Below, piece by piece: positions 36,171-47,551 of a stretch of 64,000 nt of DNA. The DNA comes from Rhizophagus clarus (Eukaryota > Glomeromycota > Glomeromycetes > Glomerales > Glomeraceae), in contig BLAL01000239.1 in NCBI GenBank assembly GCA_015698045.1, forward strand, positions 1,054,001 through 1,118,000. Direction: 5' to 3'. Each line of letters starts with the position of its first letter. Positions within the stretch are counted from its first letter, which is position 1. The notes beneath the pieces were generated by a model. The model saw only the letters and a list, made by a program, of their open reading frames with translations. It ran no database searches and was not told where the DNA came from. A program made the translations under genes and the position numbers.

Positions 36171-38200
36171 TGGTGTATAACTTAATAATTTTGCCTAGAT
36201 TATTTAGGTTATGCGATTATCGTAATGGCAGCTGACATTAATTTAGCTGGAATTTGTGAATCATAATCTTAGCTGACCCTGGACAAAACGGAATCGGTTA
36301 AGTATAACTATTTCAACTTATACAATTGTAGTACACTTTCGGTTATAGATAGACTAATCCGTTAAATGTGACATGCGTACTACTGTGAAATCACCATTTA
36401 AGTTAGTTAATCCATAGAACCGGATAGTATTATATCATCAGCGAAACTCAATTGGAGACTGCCCCTTCATAATTTTCTTCGTTCTTCAGGAAGTCATAAA
36501 GATTTTTTTTTTTTGTATACATTTTACTCATTGGTGATTATCCACAGTAATTGATAATTATCTAAGAATACATGTATATTAAATAAACAGGATCAAACGT
36601 GAACATTAATCTTTAGGAGCGAACTGAAGTTTCTAATCTCCAGTTCTAGATGGAATCTAGGAGCACATGCTACCTTGAAAATTTGTTCAGCGTCACGAAA
36701 TTATTAACCAATAGAGAGAAGCATAAATGATATCGTAAATTAGTTACAAAAAAAAAAATTGTAAATTTTGCAACATACATTATCATTGAACTTTTGATAT
36801 TATTTTAGAATAGATCAAAAAACAACATTTCTATGCTAATGTATGTAAAATTAGATTCAAAATATAAAATCGTCTCTTATTTCATATAATTCAAGAATGT
36901 TATGCTTAGCATTCTAATCATCAGCAAGAAAAACCTTTGGTTCAACTTGCTACTTTTATTCAATGAAAGTTTGTAGCAACTCATCTATTATATTTTTTTT
37001 TTTCTATAAATATTTTTAATATAATATAAACATTAAAATAATTATTAACTTTTTATTATAAAAATAAATAAAATATAACAGATATATTAAATTTAATCGA
37101 TATTCAGTTATCTCTAATTGATATATAAAAGACTTGTCACTATAATTGCTAAGAATTGCCACATAATCCCTGTTTAAGCTACTCTTCCTGAAGTTTGATA
37201 AAGCAATAGGTAAGAAGGAGCCCCAAATCAACCAATCAAATTTGATTTATCCAATATAACAGTTATTCGGCACAAAGTGCCGAATAACTATTATTTATTG
37301 AAATCTCTACATTCATACCTCCTATACAATAAATAACGTATCATAGACTTTTTAAGTTACTTGCAAAACAACTGTTATAAGAGAAACAAATATTATGCAT
37401 GTAGTCTTCTAAATAATTTAAAGCAATAAATACTCATGTTCATGATAGCTTTACCAAACTTATTATAGGAGTGCTCAATGGACTCTTTTTATTTGAATAT
37501 TTTTTTTCTCCAAATAAAGATAGGCAATAATGTATATGCCTGAAAGACTTTAATACATTATATGATGATAAAGGTAACAAAGTACAAATTGGCAGAACAA
37601 AAACAAACTATTCTAATTATGACTATCCCTGAACCAGCAGAGATTATGTTCACCTGAAAAGAAAGAAGTCAACCAAAACACCAAAATTGACCCTGGTTTT
37701 AGAAAAAAACTTTCATCTACCTACATCCCTTAAAAGAAAAGTCATATAACACCCTATACTTAACAACATAAAGCTGTAAACACTATCACAACTATAAAAA
37801 AAACCTAAAATAAAACAAAAAAAATCTCTGGTCCATCCGCAGGCGTCTGTGCAATATGAGAACTAAGGGAGTAAGGGAGCATTATTAGTACGGGCTTGGA
37901 TTCCTAACTTCAAAAATAACATTATGAAGTCCAATAATTGGTCTCTTTCTTTTACATTTTGTGAGCGATCTTTTATTGAAACATTTTTATTTTTATTTTT
38001 CTTTTTTATTTTTATTCAAGGTTAGTTAAACGGTACATATAGTATTCTGTGCAACTAACTATGAATTACCAGCTTAGCATCTGCCAGTTCCTTAGTCTAA
38101 CTAATGCAAAACCTAATCAAATTAAAGGGGAAATAATAAAAAAAACACTAATACTAAACAAGAAAAAGAAGTCCTAATCTAAAAAGGGGAGGGGAAAAAG
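36171..38200. other. intergenic, nothing recognised
   Basis: A/T-rich DNA without a supportable gene. A short palindromic-like stretch (AACAGTTATTCGGCACAAAGTGCCGAATAACT, around 37259-37290) forms a good small hairpin. The same CCGAATAACTGTTAT word occurs at 15612. Confidence 0.4.
37259..37290. repeat. short hairpin
   Basis: AGTTATTCGGCAC (37261-37273) and GTGCCGAATAACT (37278-37290) are perfect 13-base complements around a short AAAG-type loop. It may be a remnant of an inverted-repeat element, as the same half-word occurs near 15612. Confidence 0.5.
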
Positions 38201-38279
38201 GAAAATTAGTACTAGTGGAAAAACATCTAAAAAACATAAAAATTTACATTAGAAAAGAAGAAGCTAATAATCTTAAACT

Positions 38280-38650
38280 AATCCCTTTTTTTCAACTCCA
38301 ACTTTTCCATCAACACCTTTAGACAATCAAACACTTTATTGATCTTCATGATCAACTTAAGTCAGCATGTTTAGTTGGAAGATACTTTTTGAAGTTTCCT
38401 CCAGCCAGCTTATTCTTGCCTTTAGTCTTGCAAGCATTTTCTTTCTTTGAGGTATCCTTCTTGTCTTAGCTTGAACAACATTTGGTTGTGACCTTGATAA
38501 ATTATTCTTTCGAGTCTAACAGTAATCCTGACCTTCTATGTTGAACTTACTTCAAGAGCATTCTTCAAATCTTCAAATGTCTCAAAGTAAGTGATCAACT
38601 TGTATCTATCATCTTGTTTGATAAATTTATATAATTTCAGTTCAAAAATG
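38280..38650 (-). pseudogene. fragment of transposon ORF1-like gene
   Basis: On the - strand the reading KLYKFIKQDDRYKLITYFETF.EDLKNAL is clearly related to YKFLKQGTNCYILAGFFETY.EDLKTAL in the larger decayed ORF at 39.6-42.45 kb. It continues into a Lys-rich tail (KKENACKTKGKNK) and a leucine-rich end with stops. It is the C-terminal end of a second copy of the same element type. Confidence 0.5.
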
Positions 38651-38944
38651 ATCTTTTATCAAGATTTATTTTATTTTATTTTATTTTACAAGAAGGGAAT
38701 CACATTTACAGTTATACATAATAAATGATTAAAAATCTCTATATATGCTAAACTACCATAAAAATACTCACCATAAGCAAGGTTTTCAGAACAAAAAAAA
38801 GACTATAATATCATTCCCAATTTTTTGGTTAAATTAAAAGAAAAAAAATACTGGATGGAAACTGAGATTTTCACAGACTCTAGCAAGTTATTTCCAGACC
38901 ATCCAGCTGCTATCTTATAGGAGAAAAGAAGAATAACTCAGTTG

Positions 38945-39193
38945 TTAGATAAGCACTCTGTTGCTGATCTTCTCAATAAATTTTTTAAGATGTATTAACA
39001 AGGACTCTGATTCGTTAGTCTTTTGTTTAAGAGATTTCTTTTTCAAAATGGAAGATTTGCCAGCTAGACCAGAAGTATCCCATTTGTTGTTATTATTTGA
39101 TCGATTGTTGCAGTTCGATGAATCTTTAAATTTTTTCTTCTTTGATTGAATCAGCAATGGCGTTTTGAAAGTAGTCAATTGCAAATGATCCAT
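38945..39193 (-). pseudogene. Lys/Asn-rich tail fragment, transposon-like
   Basis: An 82-codon open frame rich in Lys, Ser and Asn (NCNNRSNNNNKWDTSGLAGK), followed by a leucine-heptad end (LLIHLKKFIEKISNRVL). The composition and the leucine-rich end resemble the tail of the ORF1-like sequence at 39598-39798. It is probably another C-terminal fragment of that element family. Confidence 0.4.
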
Positions 39194-40485
39194 ATGTAAG
39201 GATAAAGCTTACATTAGTCTTTCATGGGATTTAAAATACAAAATTCCTTTGAGGTCATTTTTATCCTAAATGGTTTTCTTTTATCAAGATTTATTTATTT
39301 ATTTACTGCGAAGTCAAGTCATTGTAATACAGGTAAAAAGAGCTTATGATATAGGATAGTCTACTGGGTATAATAACGTAACCAAATCTTTTTAACGTAC
39401 CAAAAAATCCAGCCCCTCCTCCAGAAATAATAAATAAAGTCTAGTTAAAACCATTCTTTAATCAGGAATCGGTAGGGCATTACAAACATAACAACATATA
39501 AAATGGCTAAAAGTTAGTAGAATGGGATAAAAGAAATTAAAAAAGGGTAAATCTACAATCTAACACCATGTAAAAGAAAATGAAAAAAATTAAAAAACTA
39601 AACTCCTAATATTACTTCTAATTTAAGTGACAAAACTAATTTCAGAATTTCTGCTTTTTCCAATTTTGTCATGCCTGCCTTCTGATTCTTGTTTGTGGGT
39701 TTTGACTTGCATTCACTGTTATATGACTTGTTTTGCTTATTGGAAGGCGTTGATTTAAAACTTTGGGTATTATTATTTCTAATAGCATATTTTGTCAATG
39801 ATCTTACCGAAGGCTTTTCAGTCCTTTTCTTTTAAGGGCGACCACTCATGCAAGATCCTTTGTAATGAATATATTCATATATAAAGGGCTGTCTTCAAAT
39901 CCTCATATGTTTCAAAGAATCCTGCTAATATGTAACAATTGGTACCCTGCTTAAGAAACTTATAGGATTCTACTCCTTGATCTTTAAAGAAAGAATCTTG
40001 TTTGTCAAAGTCCTAGGTGATGAAAGGGCCTGCTAAAACAGATTCTGATAACCCTTCCACTTTGGACATGAATATTAGGTGATATTGTCTTTGTTTCAAG
40101 ATCCAATACCCAGAAAATCACCTTACTTCCAGGTTTTGTAAACAATGGCACCATTTACCTTCATTGAACGCCACAAGTGTAAAATTGTTGAATGCTATCT
40201 TTAAGCAAATAGTATAATACTTCCTCTGTGTTTTGATGGTTATTTCTATGACTGCATCTCACATTGCTAGATGTGTAAGGATTATTTCAAAAGACCAGGT
40301 GGTTGGTATATTATAAAGTATTACATCCTGGATATTATTTACTAATTTCTGCAGAATTTCCTGCATGATGATCATCTTTTGGATATTTTTAGATTGATAT
40401 CTCCAGCCTGGCTTGGGTTTAATCTCTCAAATTTTGTCCTATGATGGCGTTATATTAGCCTTTAACTTATTATTACAGAATTAGC

Positions 40486-42016
40486 AGGACCCAGAAATAT
40501 ACATATAGGGGTAGGGTCTATCAATGCGTCGTCATCATAGTGGAGTTGGACGGGGTAAGGTTTTGATTTGCGTATAATTTAGGAGATTTTTGTCCATAGT
40601 AAGGTCATTAGATTGCGTATTTTTATCAAAAATTTTTATATGTAAAAGATTTAATTTGCGTATTTTGACCTATATTTTTATTTGGCTGATCATATATACT
40701 GTTGTAGAAAATTATTCGATATGCTAAAATACGATTTATCAATCATAAAATTTACAATTTTATAGTTTTAAATTTTTTTTTTTTAAAAGATTTTTTTATC
40801 GGTTTTTATAACCGAAATTTTTTTTTTAATATTTAATATTTTTTATCGGTTTTATAAGCTGAATTTTTTTTTAATATTTATATTATTAGTAACCGAATTT
40901 TTTTTTAAAAAAAGATTTTTTATAAACCGAACCTTTTTCTTTTCCACTGATTTAAAAAAATAAAAAAAAAAACTATTTATAAAAAAAAAAAGTACTAGGT
41001 ACTACTGAAGTATAAATTGGAACTAACGGACTCTTGCAAATATGGTGAGTTAAGTGTAAGAAGCAGAATTCAATGTTAATAAAATTTTACTAACATTCCT
41101 TTTAGTTTTTTAGTACCTACATAATCAAGATTATTCTATTTTTTATAGCTTATTACATTGGTAAGTTTCAAATTTTTAGGAATTTTATCAAAAAATGCTT
41201 ACTAATGTTTTATAATTTCTTTTTTATAGATTTCAGAATTCGATCAGAACTTGGAATTCGAGACGGGTAAGTATTTCTATAAGGAGATAAGCGGGTTTGA
41301 TTTTTTATGTATTAAAGAGTATTTACTAACATTCTTTAACTTCTCTTTTGTAGATTTTGAAGTAAAATTTGGAATTCGAGACGATTAAGTATTCTAAAAG
41401 CGGGGGGTGCGAGTTTGAATAAAGCGTTTGCTAACTTCTCTTTTTTGCGGAATTTAGACTAGAACTTGGAATAATTCAAGATAGGTGAGTATTTCTAAAG
41501 GAAGAAGGAGTGGGTTTATATAAGAACACTCACTAATATCCTTTAACATCTCTTTTTGTAGATTTTGAACTGGAACTTCAAATTGGAATTTAAACATATT
41601 GTAGGAATGAACTTTCAAATATAAATATCAAAAAAAAAAAAAAAATAATAAATTTTTTTCTAATTATAAAGCTATCTAAATTCGTATACAAATATTGTTA
41701 AAATATAATACATTTCATTATATTTCGTTAACATAACATAAAGAGAAACAAATATAATTTTTTTTTTTTTTTTAATAAAAAAAAGACCGATATCAAACTG
41801 CAGATTATAGAAACTATATCATATGATATACTGCACTTTGCTGAATTAATTAATAATTGAAAATTTTAAGGTCTGAAATTTTATTTGCGTATTTTTGCGG
41901 TATTTTCAATATCAGGTGTCAAATTTGCGTACCGTTCATATAAAAAACCCTTGCGTACAGCTCATAGTAAAATTTTCTTTCATCACCTGACCCCTATATA
42001 TATATTTCTGGGTCCT
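40486..42016. mobile_element. DNA element, 8-bp target duplication GAATTAGC
   Basis: The 1531-bp element starts AGGACCCAGAAATATACATA and ends with the same sequence inverted, matching over about 30 bases with few changes. It is flanked on both sides by the perfect 8-base direct repeat GAATTAGC (40478-40485 and 42017-42024). Subterminal TTTGCGTA words occur three times near each end, like transposase-binding sites. The interior has no transposase. It holds T/A-rich sequence and the mini-exon-like array at 41040-41590. An 8-bp duplication fits hAT, P or Merlin-like elements. The termini do not obey the hAT YARNG rule. It sits inside the decayed ORF1-like gene, so it is the younger insertion. 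Confidence 0.75.
41040..41590 (+). repeat. tandem mini-exon/intron-like units
   Basis: Units of about 100-130 bases repeat about four times. Each has GTAAGT or GTGAGT followed by a variable stretch, then CTAACATT-CTTTAAC-TCTC-TTTTGTAG, then ATTTTGAA..AACTTGGAATTCGAGACG. The constant part looks like a 30-37 base exon bounded by consensus splice sites. The unit near 41390 has lost its donor (ATTAAGT) and that near 41455 its acceptor context. No long protein results from joining them. Confidence 0.5.
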
Positions 42017-43753
42017 GAATTAGCAGTCAAAGTTAAGGGCATACTATTTTTAAAATTAGGGGCGAAAATTATCTCTGATATTATCCTACTCGATGTTTGA
42101 TTGGTGCTGTCTGTTACTATTTCCATAGTATCATGTGATGTATTTTCCATTGGCACTTCAGAGTCTTTGTATAGACCTGTGAAAGTTCTATAAAGCTTAA
42201 GAGTGGGCGTTAGAGCTGAAAGAGCCACTTGAATAGTAAAGTTATAAAGGTTTCAGAGCTTGACCTCCAAAGGTCTGATGTAAATATTTGGTTTGGTCAT
42301 CGTACGGCTGTTGGAAGTATCCAGAAGGTACAGCCTTTGGCATTGCACCTATATTAGCTGCAAAAATGGTAGCAAAATTCTCTCAATATTCTGATATTAC
42401 AGCATTTTAGCATTGTCAGCTAAGGCTGAAAATGTATTTTGGCTTTCCATTTTTATTTTAAATAAAAAATTTTTACTGCGGTTTTGTATTTAAAATTGAT
42501 GGAAGCGGAGAGAGTTTTTTTTCTTTTATCAAAGATGCTTGTTCTTGAAAATGGTGAAATTGTCACGTGATGCATTAACTGAAGATCAATCACGTCCTTA
42601 ATTATCATTTAGTTCCTAAATTTAATTATTTCTTTATCTGCTTTGGTTGAAATTTGTATAATGTAAAAATTTTCTCAGTGGTGCACCTCTTTATGCAATA
42701 CTTCTTTACACACGCAAAGCTTGATTGTCACTTGTATAGATGGAAGAACATCTGAATTGCGTGTCCACTTAAAGTATGAGAATATAATATTGACTTTGTT
42801 TAATTAGATTGCTGTCATTGCATATGGCATTTTATTTAACAATTTAATAAATTTATCGATAATTGCTGCTTCAATCATTAGTTTTATGAATACTGATAAT
42901 GATAAGTCACTTGACCATGGCCCATGCCCCATGGGCTTTTGTTTGTTATACAAGTAAATACTTTATGGTAGATAGTACCCTTTTCTAATACTAATTGTCC
43001 CATGTATAAACTGACAATAACAAATTACTCGCCCATGGGTTTTGATGCGGTTATGTCTATTAATATTTTATAGTAGATAGCGTTATTAATATTTTGTAAT
43101 AATCGTCAAGAACGATGTTTAGCTTGCAGATGACCCTTAATGCATCCACGAAAATCATTCTCAAAATTTTCTTATCCATTACTGATTATTAAATAGGTTT
43201 ATCAGTTGCAATTCCTAAAATTAATATTGAAACTTTAAACAATTTAGTTATTTCTTGTATGAAAGTTTCCTTAGATTTTATTGTGCTGAATATCTAGCAT
43301 AAAGTATATTCATTTGTCTTAAAATCGTGTATCAAGCCAGTCATTTAATAAAAACGATAACCAATCCGCACGAGCATGCGAATCTTGCATACTTCGTGAT
43401 AACCCTTTGTGTATTCGAATACCTAAATTCATTAAGAGGGTTTACCGTATAATAACACGTGAGAACGTTAGTAGCATTGATGCCAAACGCCTTTCCAAAG
43501 TAATCTTCACAATGATCATGTATTTGGTTAATTTTCAAATTCATTATTTCGCGTTAAATTAGCACAAGGAATTCATAAGCCTATACTTAAGAAAATGAAT
43601 CTTGGAAGAACAAGAATATGGTGAACATTTACCGTTATATATTGTGATTCTATAGTAAAAAGAACTGAGTTGTTGACAAGGGTGTCATTGGGAGCAATCG
43701 TGAAAATACATGTGTAAATAATAATAGAGCAATTTTTTTCATTGTTTTCTTTG

Positions 43754-43866
43754 TGTCTGTATCTGTATAAGCGTGGAAATATGAGCATATGTGTCCGTAT
43801 CTGTGTCTGTGTTTGCACCTGTATCTGTATCTGCATCTGTTTTAAATCTGCAACTGTATCTGTATG
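43754..43866. repeat. CTGTAT/CTGTGT hexanucleotide repeat
   Basis: About 113 bases are dominated by TCTGTA, TCTGTG and TCTGCA hexamers, in the order expected of a degenerating microsatellite. The overlapping - strand frame (TDTDTGANTDTDTD) is an artefact of the repeat. Confidence 0.8.
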
Positions 43867-44339
43867 TGAGAAGGATTGTGTTTTTTTCATGAATCAAGGT
43901 TGTTAATAAAGTTTGGTTAATAAGATTCATTATAGTTATATGACATCATATTATAAATGTTTTAATTATAAATTTCATATTATTAAATGCTTAATGTTTT
44001 TTTCAGTAAAGGATAAATTGCAGCTTATTTATATTTAAATTTTATCATATAGTCTATTGAATTCAGAGATGGCTGTGTGTCACAGCCCGTATGGCTCATG
44101 TAGTTGTGGCTTCTATGAATTTTAGATGTTAGATGATGTATTACGTAATATATCAATTTTAACCAAGTGGCCTAGACTTAGAAATAGTGAATTTAACAAT
44201 GATGTAGAATTTTATTATATAAAATAATTCATCAAACATAATAAATTTAATTGTGAAATCTTTGAATTTTTATTTTACTTGAAATCATTATTTAAGTATG
44301 ATAACAATGAACTAATTATTAATTTTGGATTTACTGCGA

Positions 44340-44781
44340 AATCCTGATGATAAGAATCTCATTATAACGCAAATCCAACACTCAAAATCATATATCTATA
44401 AAGTTCAAATACCCGAAACTTCGCTCATAACCCCAATACTCATTATCCGGCAATTAATCATATTTTTTAATGACGTTTATCATCTATAAAAAAAAAAAAA
44501 AAATTTTTTTTTTTTTTTTTTTCAATATAAATGATTTATTAAAAATTAATTTTCGTTCATCTTTAAACATTAAAGTAAATTTATATTATTAATTTTTATT
44601 ATGTATAATTATAACAAATAATTGATGTAATGTTTAGCCCCATAATAACTTATAATACTGTATAAATTTATAATTTTCAGTTTAAATGTTTAACTATTTA
44701 AGTTTCAGGATTTTGAACTTTCGGGATTAGAATGAATGCGAGTGTAGGATTTGTGCTATTATGGGATTCTTATCATCAGGA
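44340..44781. mobile_element. possible small inverted-repeat element
   Basis: AATCCTGATGATAAGAATC at 44340 recurs inverted at 44764-44782 (GATTCTTATCATCAGGATT, allowing small changes), with nothing coding in the roughly 440 bases between. A/T-rich palindromic runs lie inside. No clear target duplication was found, so this remains tentative. Confidence 0.4.
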
Positions 44782-45404
44782 TTTTGATTGGTTCTCATAA
44801 CCGATCGTAAGTCGTAACACGATGACGTAATTTATTGCGCTATTTTTCATTTAAAAAATATCAATTCTATTTTCGCACTATTCTAAATATATAAATAATT
44901 GAGAAAAAAAATCTATACTATATAGAGGCAATTCTTTTTTTAGAATTCAAAAATAATGAGGGTAAAAATGACCGAAAAGTTAATAATAATACCAATACTT
45001 CGTGTTAATTGAAAAATCAAGATTGTTATTTTATTGAATTCGCAAAGAAAAAAGTTTAAAAAATTTATTATAAAAATTAAAATTGAAAATAAGTCGGGTA
45101 ACCTTTATTTCAAAATACAAAATCGCCAAAGTTAGCTTGGAAAATTCAAAATTGGTTCAGGATAAACTAGAAGCAATATCACAATACTGTTCTCTAATCA
45201 TAAGTTCGTTCAAATTTGAAATTAAAAGCATAATTCATTTATTTCTAAAATTTATTTGTTTTAATTGTTCATCTATTCAAATGAACTAATGTACTGTAAA
45301 CACGCATGAATTGTTCGCATAGAAAAAAAAAAAAAAAATATTACGCTCATCTTTTACAACGGTTTACACTAATAATTTTTTTTACTTGTTACATATAAAT
45401 TCTA

Positions 45405-45480
45405 ACTTTATGAATAAGCTCAACGCAAAAAAAATTGATAAATAATGTCAATTTACTTGCTTCATTCATTATTCAAGGTA
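45405..45480 (-). pseudogene. remnant of Gag-like/MIR exons 3-4
   Basis: On the - strand, TGCGTTGAGCTTATTCATAA resembles the last exon (WCIELIHE). About 40 bases away, GAATGAAGCAAGTAAATTG resembles the exon 3 end and donor (GATGAA then GTAAGT). The spacing is right for intron 3. Nothing else of the gene remains. Confidence 0.45.
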
Positions 45481-45738
45481 ATAAAAAAGTACTTTAGTTT
45501 TAGACGATTACGTTAAGTTTCTTTCTTATAAATATATCAAATCTTAAATAATTCTTATAATATGTTATAATGATAATTCACTATAAATATTCCGAGCGAG
45601 AAATTACATGATTTGATAGATTATAAGTGTACGGGTAGCTATTCTTTACGAAAATCAAAAAAAGAAATGATTTATTCACTTCAATATCAAAGTTTTAATA
45701 AAAAATTATTTTAAAATTTTTATTAATAAGAAATAAAA

Positions 45739-45911
45739 TCTATGCTAATAATTAATAATAAATAAAATCTATCATAATAATTAATAATAAATAAATTCTA
45801 TCCTAATAATCAATAATAAATAAATTCTATCCTAATAATCAATAATAAATAAATTCTATCCTAATAATTAATAATAAATAAATTCTATCCTAATAATCAA
45901 TAATAAATAAG
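45739..45911. repeat. 29-bp minisatellite, about 6 copies
   Basis: The unit CTATCCTAATAATCAATAATA plus AATAAATT repeats with a 29-base period (for example at 45798 and 45827). The first two units are more diverged (CTATGC and CTATCA). The later four are nearly identical. Confidence 0.9.
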
Positions 45912-46044
45912 CGACATATCAAGACGAAAGACATAACAGTTGTAAAAATATTACAGTCAGCAACTGTTTTGTAAATTATTCTATATTTGTACGTAAATCA
46001 TCAGATAAAAGTTGAAAAATACTAATGGGACAAATTAATATAAT

Positions 46045-46175
46045 AAATAAATTTTATTCTAATAATTTACAATTAGAAGAATTGTCATAAAATCTATAGA
46101 ACGACGTATGTCTTGTTCTTTGATCAAATTGACCATTCTCTTGATCTTCGTTGTCCCACGAGAATGATCCCTGCA
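46045..46175 (-). other. possible terminal coding exon
   Basis: On the - strand, a good acceptor (TTATATTGCAG) is followed by about 130 open bases reading GSFSWDNEDQENGQFDQRTR in one frame and RGTTKIKRMVNLIKEQDIRR in another. The stretch has more balanced composition than its surroundings. A short open piece starting MTITNEEQRICWYHVNF near 46660-46740 could be a first exon, but the intron would be about 490 bases with a weak GTTTGT donor. I do not recognise the product. Confidence 0.3.
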
Positions 46176-47551
46176 ATATAACATAAAAGAATTCGGAGCT
46201 ATGTTATATTGAGGTTTAATTTATTTTCGTTAATTATTTTGTTTTAAATTGTATTTGAATTTTAATAAATTTGAGTTTAATTGATGAGTAGAATTGATGA
46301 ATTTTGATATTTTTATCATTTTTTGTAAATTATAAGGAATAATAAGATTTTTTATAATATTTTGAATTTTACTAAAATGTTTTTTTTAATACGATTTTTA
46401 CGCAAAGAAACAAAAAATCGTCCCTTATTTATATTGAAATCATTATATCAAATGTTTCATAAAATGTCATGCCAAATTCGGTAAAATAATACGATCAAAA
46501 TTTTTAATTCATATTGTTTGTCTCATGCAATATTATCATTCATTTATTCATTCATCAGGAGTTATGTGTTACATGTGTATCAAACATATAATTTTTTGTT
46601 CCGAATTTTTATATATTATTTTAGTTTAGTCAATATCTCATTTTTAACAAAACGAGAATTACAAACGGAGCCGAAATATTGCCGAAATTAACATGATACC
46701 AACATATTCTTTGTTCTTCATTTGTAATTGTCATTCAAATTAAGAAATTCGTATATAACTAGTCCAAAACCGGTAAATGCTATTTTGTTTGAACAAATGA
46801 ATAAATGAAAAAAGGACTTAAAAATTATATAATTTATGAAACTACATGTAAACCAATTAATAATCCTTAATTTTTTGTGTAAAGTTATTTTATAATGTAT
46901 TATTTGCTAGAGACATTTTTTTTTTTTTATCAAAATTGTGATTTTTATTTTTGACGCAATTAGTTTTAATCCTAAATTTTAGTCAAAAAATTCTCAGAAC
47001 CTCATTTTCCAAGCTATTAGTTGCAATAATTTGGTTTAAAGTTTTTAACGCGAAAGTTAACGATTGCAAACTGATTGAGAATGGTTAAATGGGAAATAGA
47101 ACTAAACAATAAACGAAATTTTTTATCCAATTTAAAAAGAAATTGTTATAAATAATGTTTATTTATTTAAATCTCGAGTCAGATTGGTTCACGATTCTAT
47201 TTAATTCCTAGATAAACGAAGTTTCATTCACGTCAAAAAATTACCGCTAAATAAAAAATCGAATTATTGGCGCATCTTGATTAATACAAATTTTTCTTTA
47301 GTTAATTTATCGATAGAAGTCATATAACTATTTTATGTTGAATAATTATAAATTTATTCAACAGTTAACAGGACAATAAATTTTTACAGATTATATACTA
47401 AATGGTTTTTCAAAAAATTCGTCGTAATATATAGACAGGTTAATCGATTCACCCTACGTAAAAAAACTCGAGATTTTTCCATGCGGTCTAATTCAATTCA
47501 ACTAATGACCGAAACAATTTTGCGCGTATATACTAAATTCAAATAAACTGC
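46176..47551. other. intergenic, nothing recognised
   Basis: A/T-rich sequence with homopolymer runs. Apart from the possible first exon mentioned for the preceding entry, there is no supportable feature. Confidence 0.45.

Larger units (their letters stand above)
39598..42450 (-). pseudogene. decayed transposon ORF1-like gene, interrupted
   Basis: The - strand reading starts near 42450 with MESQNTFSALADNAK. It continues through MALSALTPTLKLYRTFTG and a Ser/Thr-rich linker to 42017, is interrupted by a 1.53-kb DNA element, and resumes at 40485. It then carries NNIQDVILYNIPTTWSFEI, an ICLKIAFNNFTLVAFNEGKW block, YKFLKQGTNCYILAGFFETY, and a Lys/Asn-rich tail ending at 39598. Several stops and frameshifts break it. 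The order of an RRM-like RNA-binding fold and a basic tail fits the ORF1 protein of non-LTR retrotransposons of Rhizophagus (recognised by pattern, not searched). No reverse transcriptase is seen next to it. Confidence 0.55.
42451..45399. other. intergenic with simple repeats
   Basis: No supportable gene. It contains the CTGTAT-type hexanucleotide stretch at 43754-43866. A sequence near 44200-44800 has paired words such as AATCCTGATGATAAGAATC and its inverse ATTCTTATCATCAGGATT (44340-44358 and 44764-44781), which may be the ends of a small inverted-repeat element. Confidence 0.45.

Noticed and set aside
43573-43930. Thr/Asp/Gln-rich - strand frames
   Set aside because: They are products of the CTGTAT-type hexanucleotide repeat.
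45739-45911. CRISPR-like repeat array
   Set aside because: The 29-base units are directly adjacent without unique spacers, and the genome is eukaryotic. It is a minisatellite.
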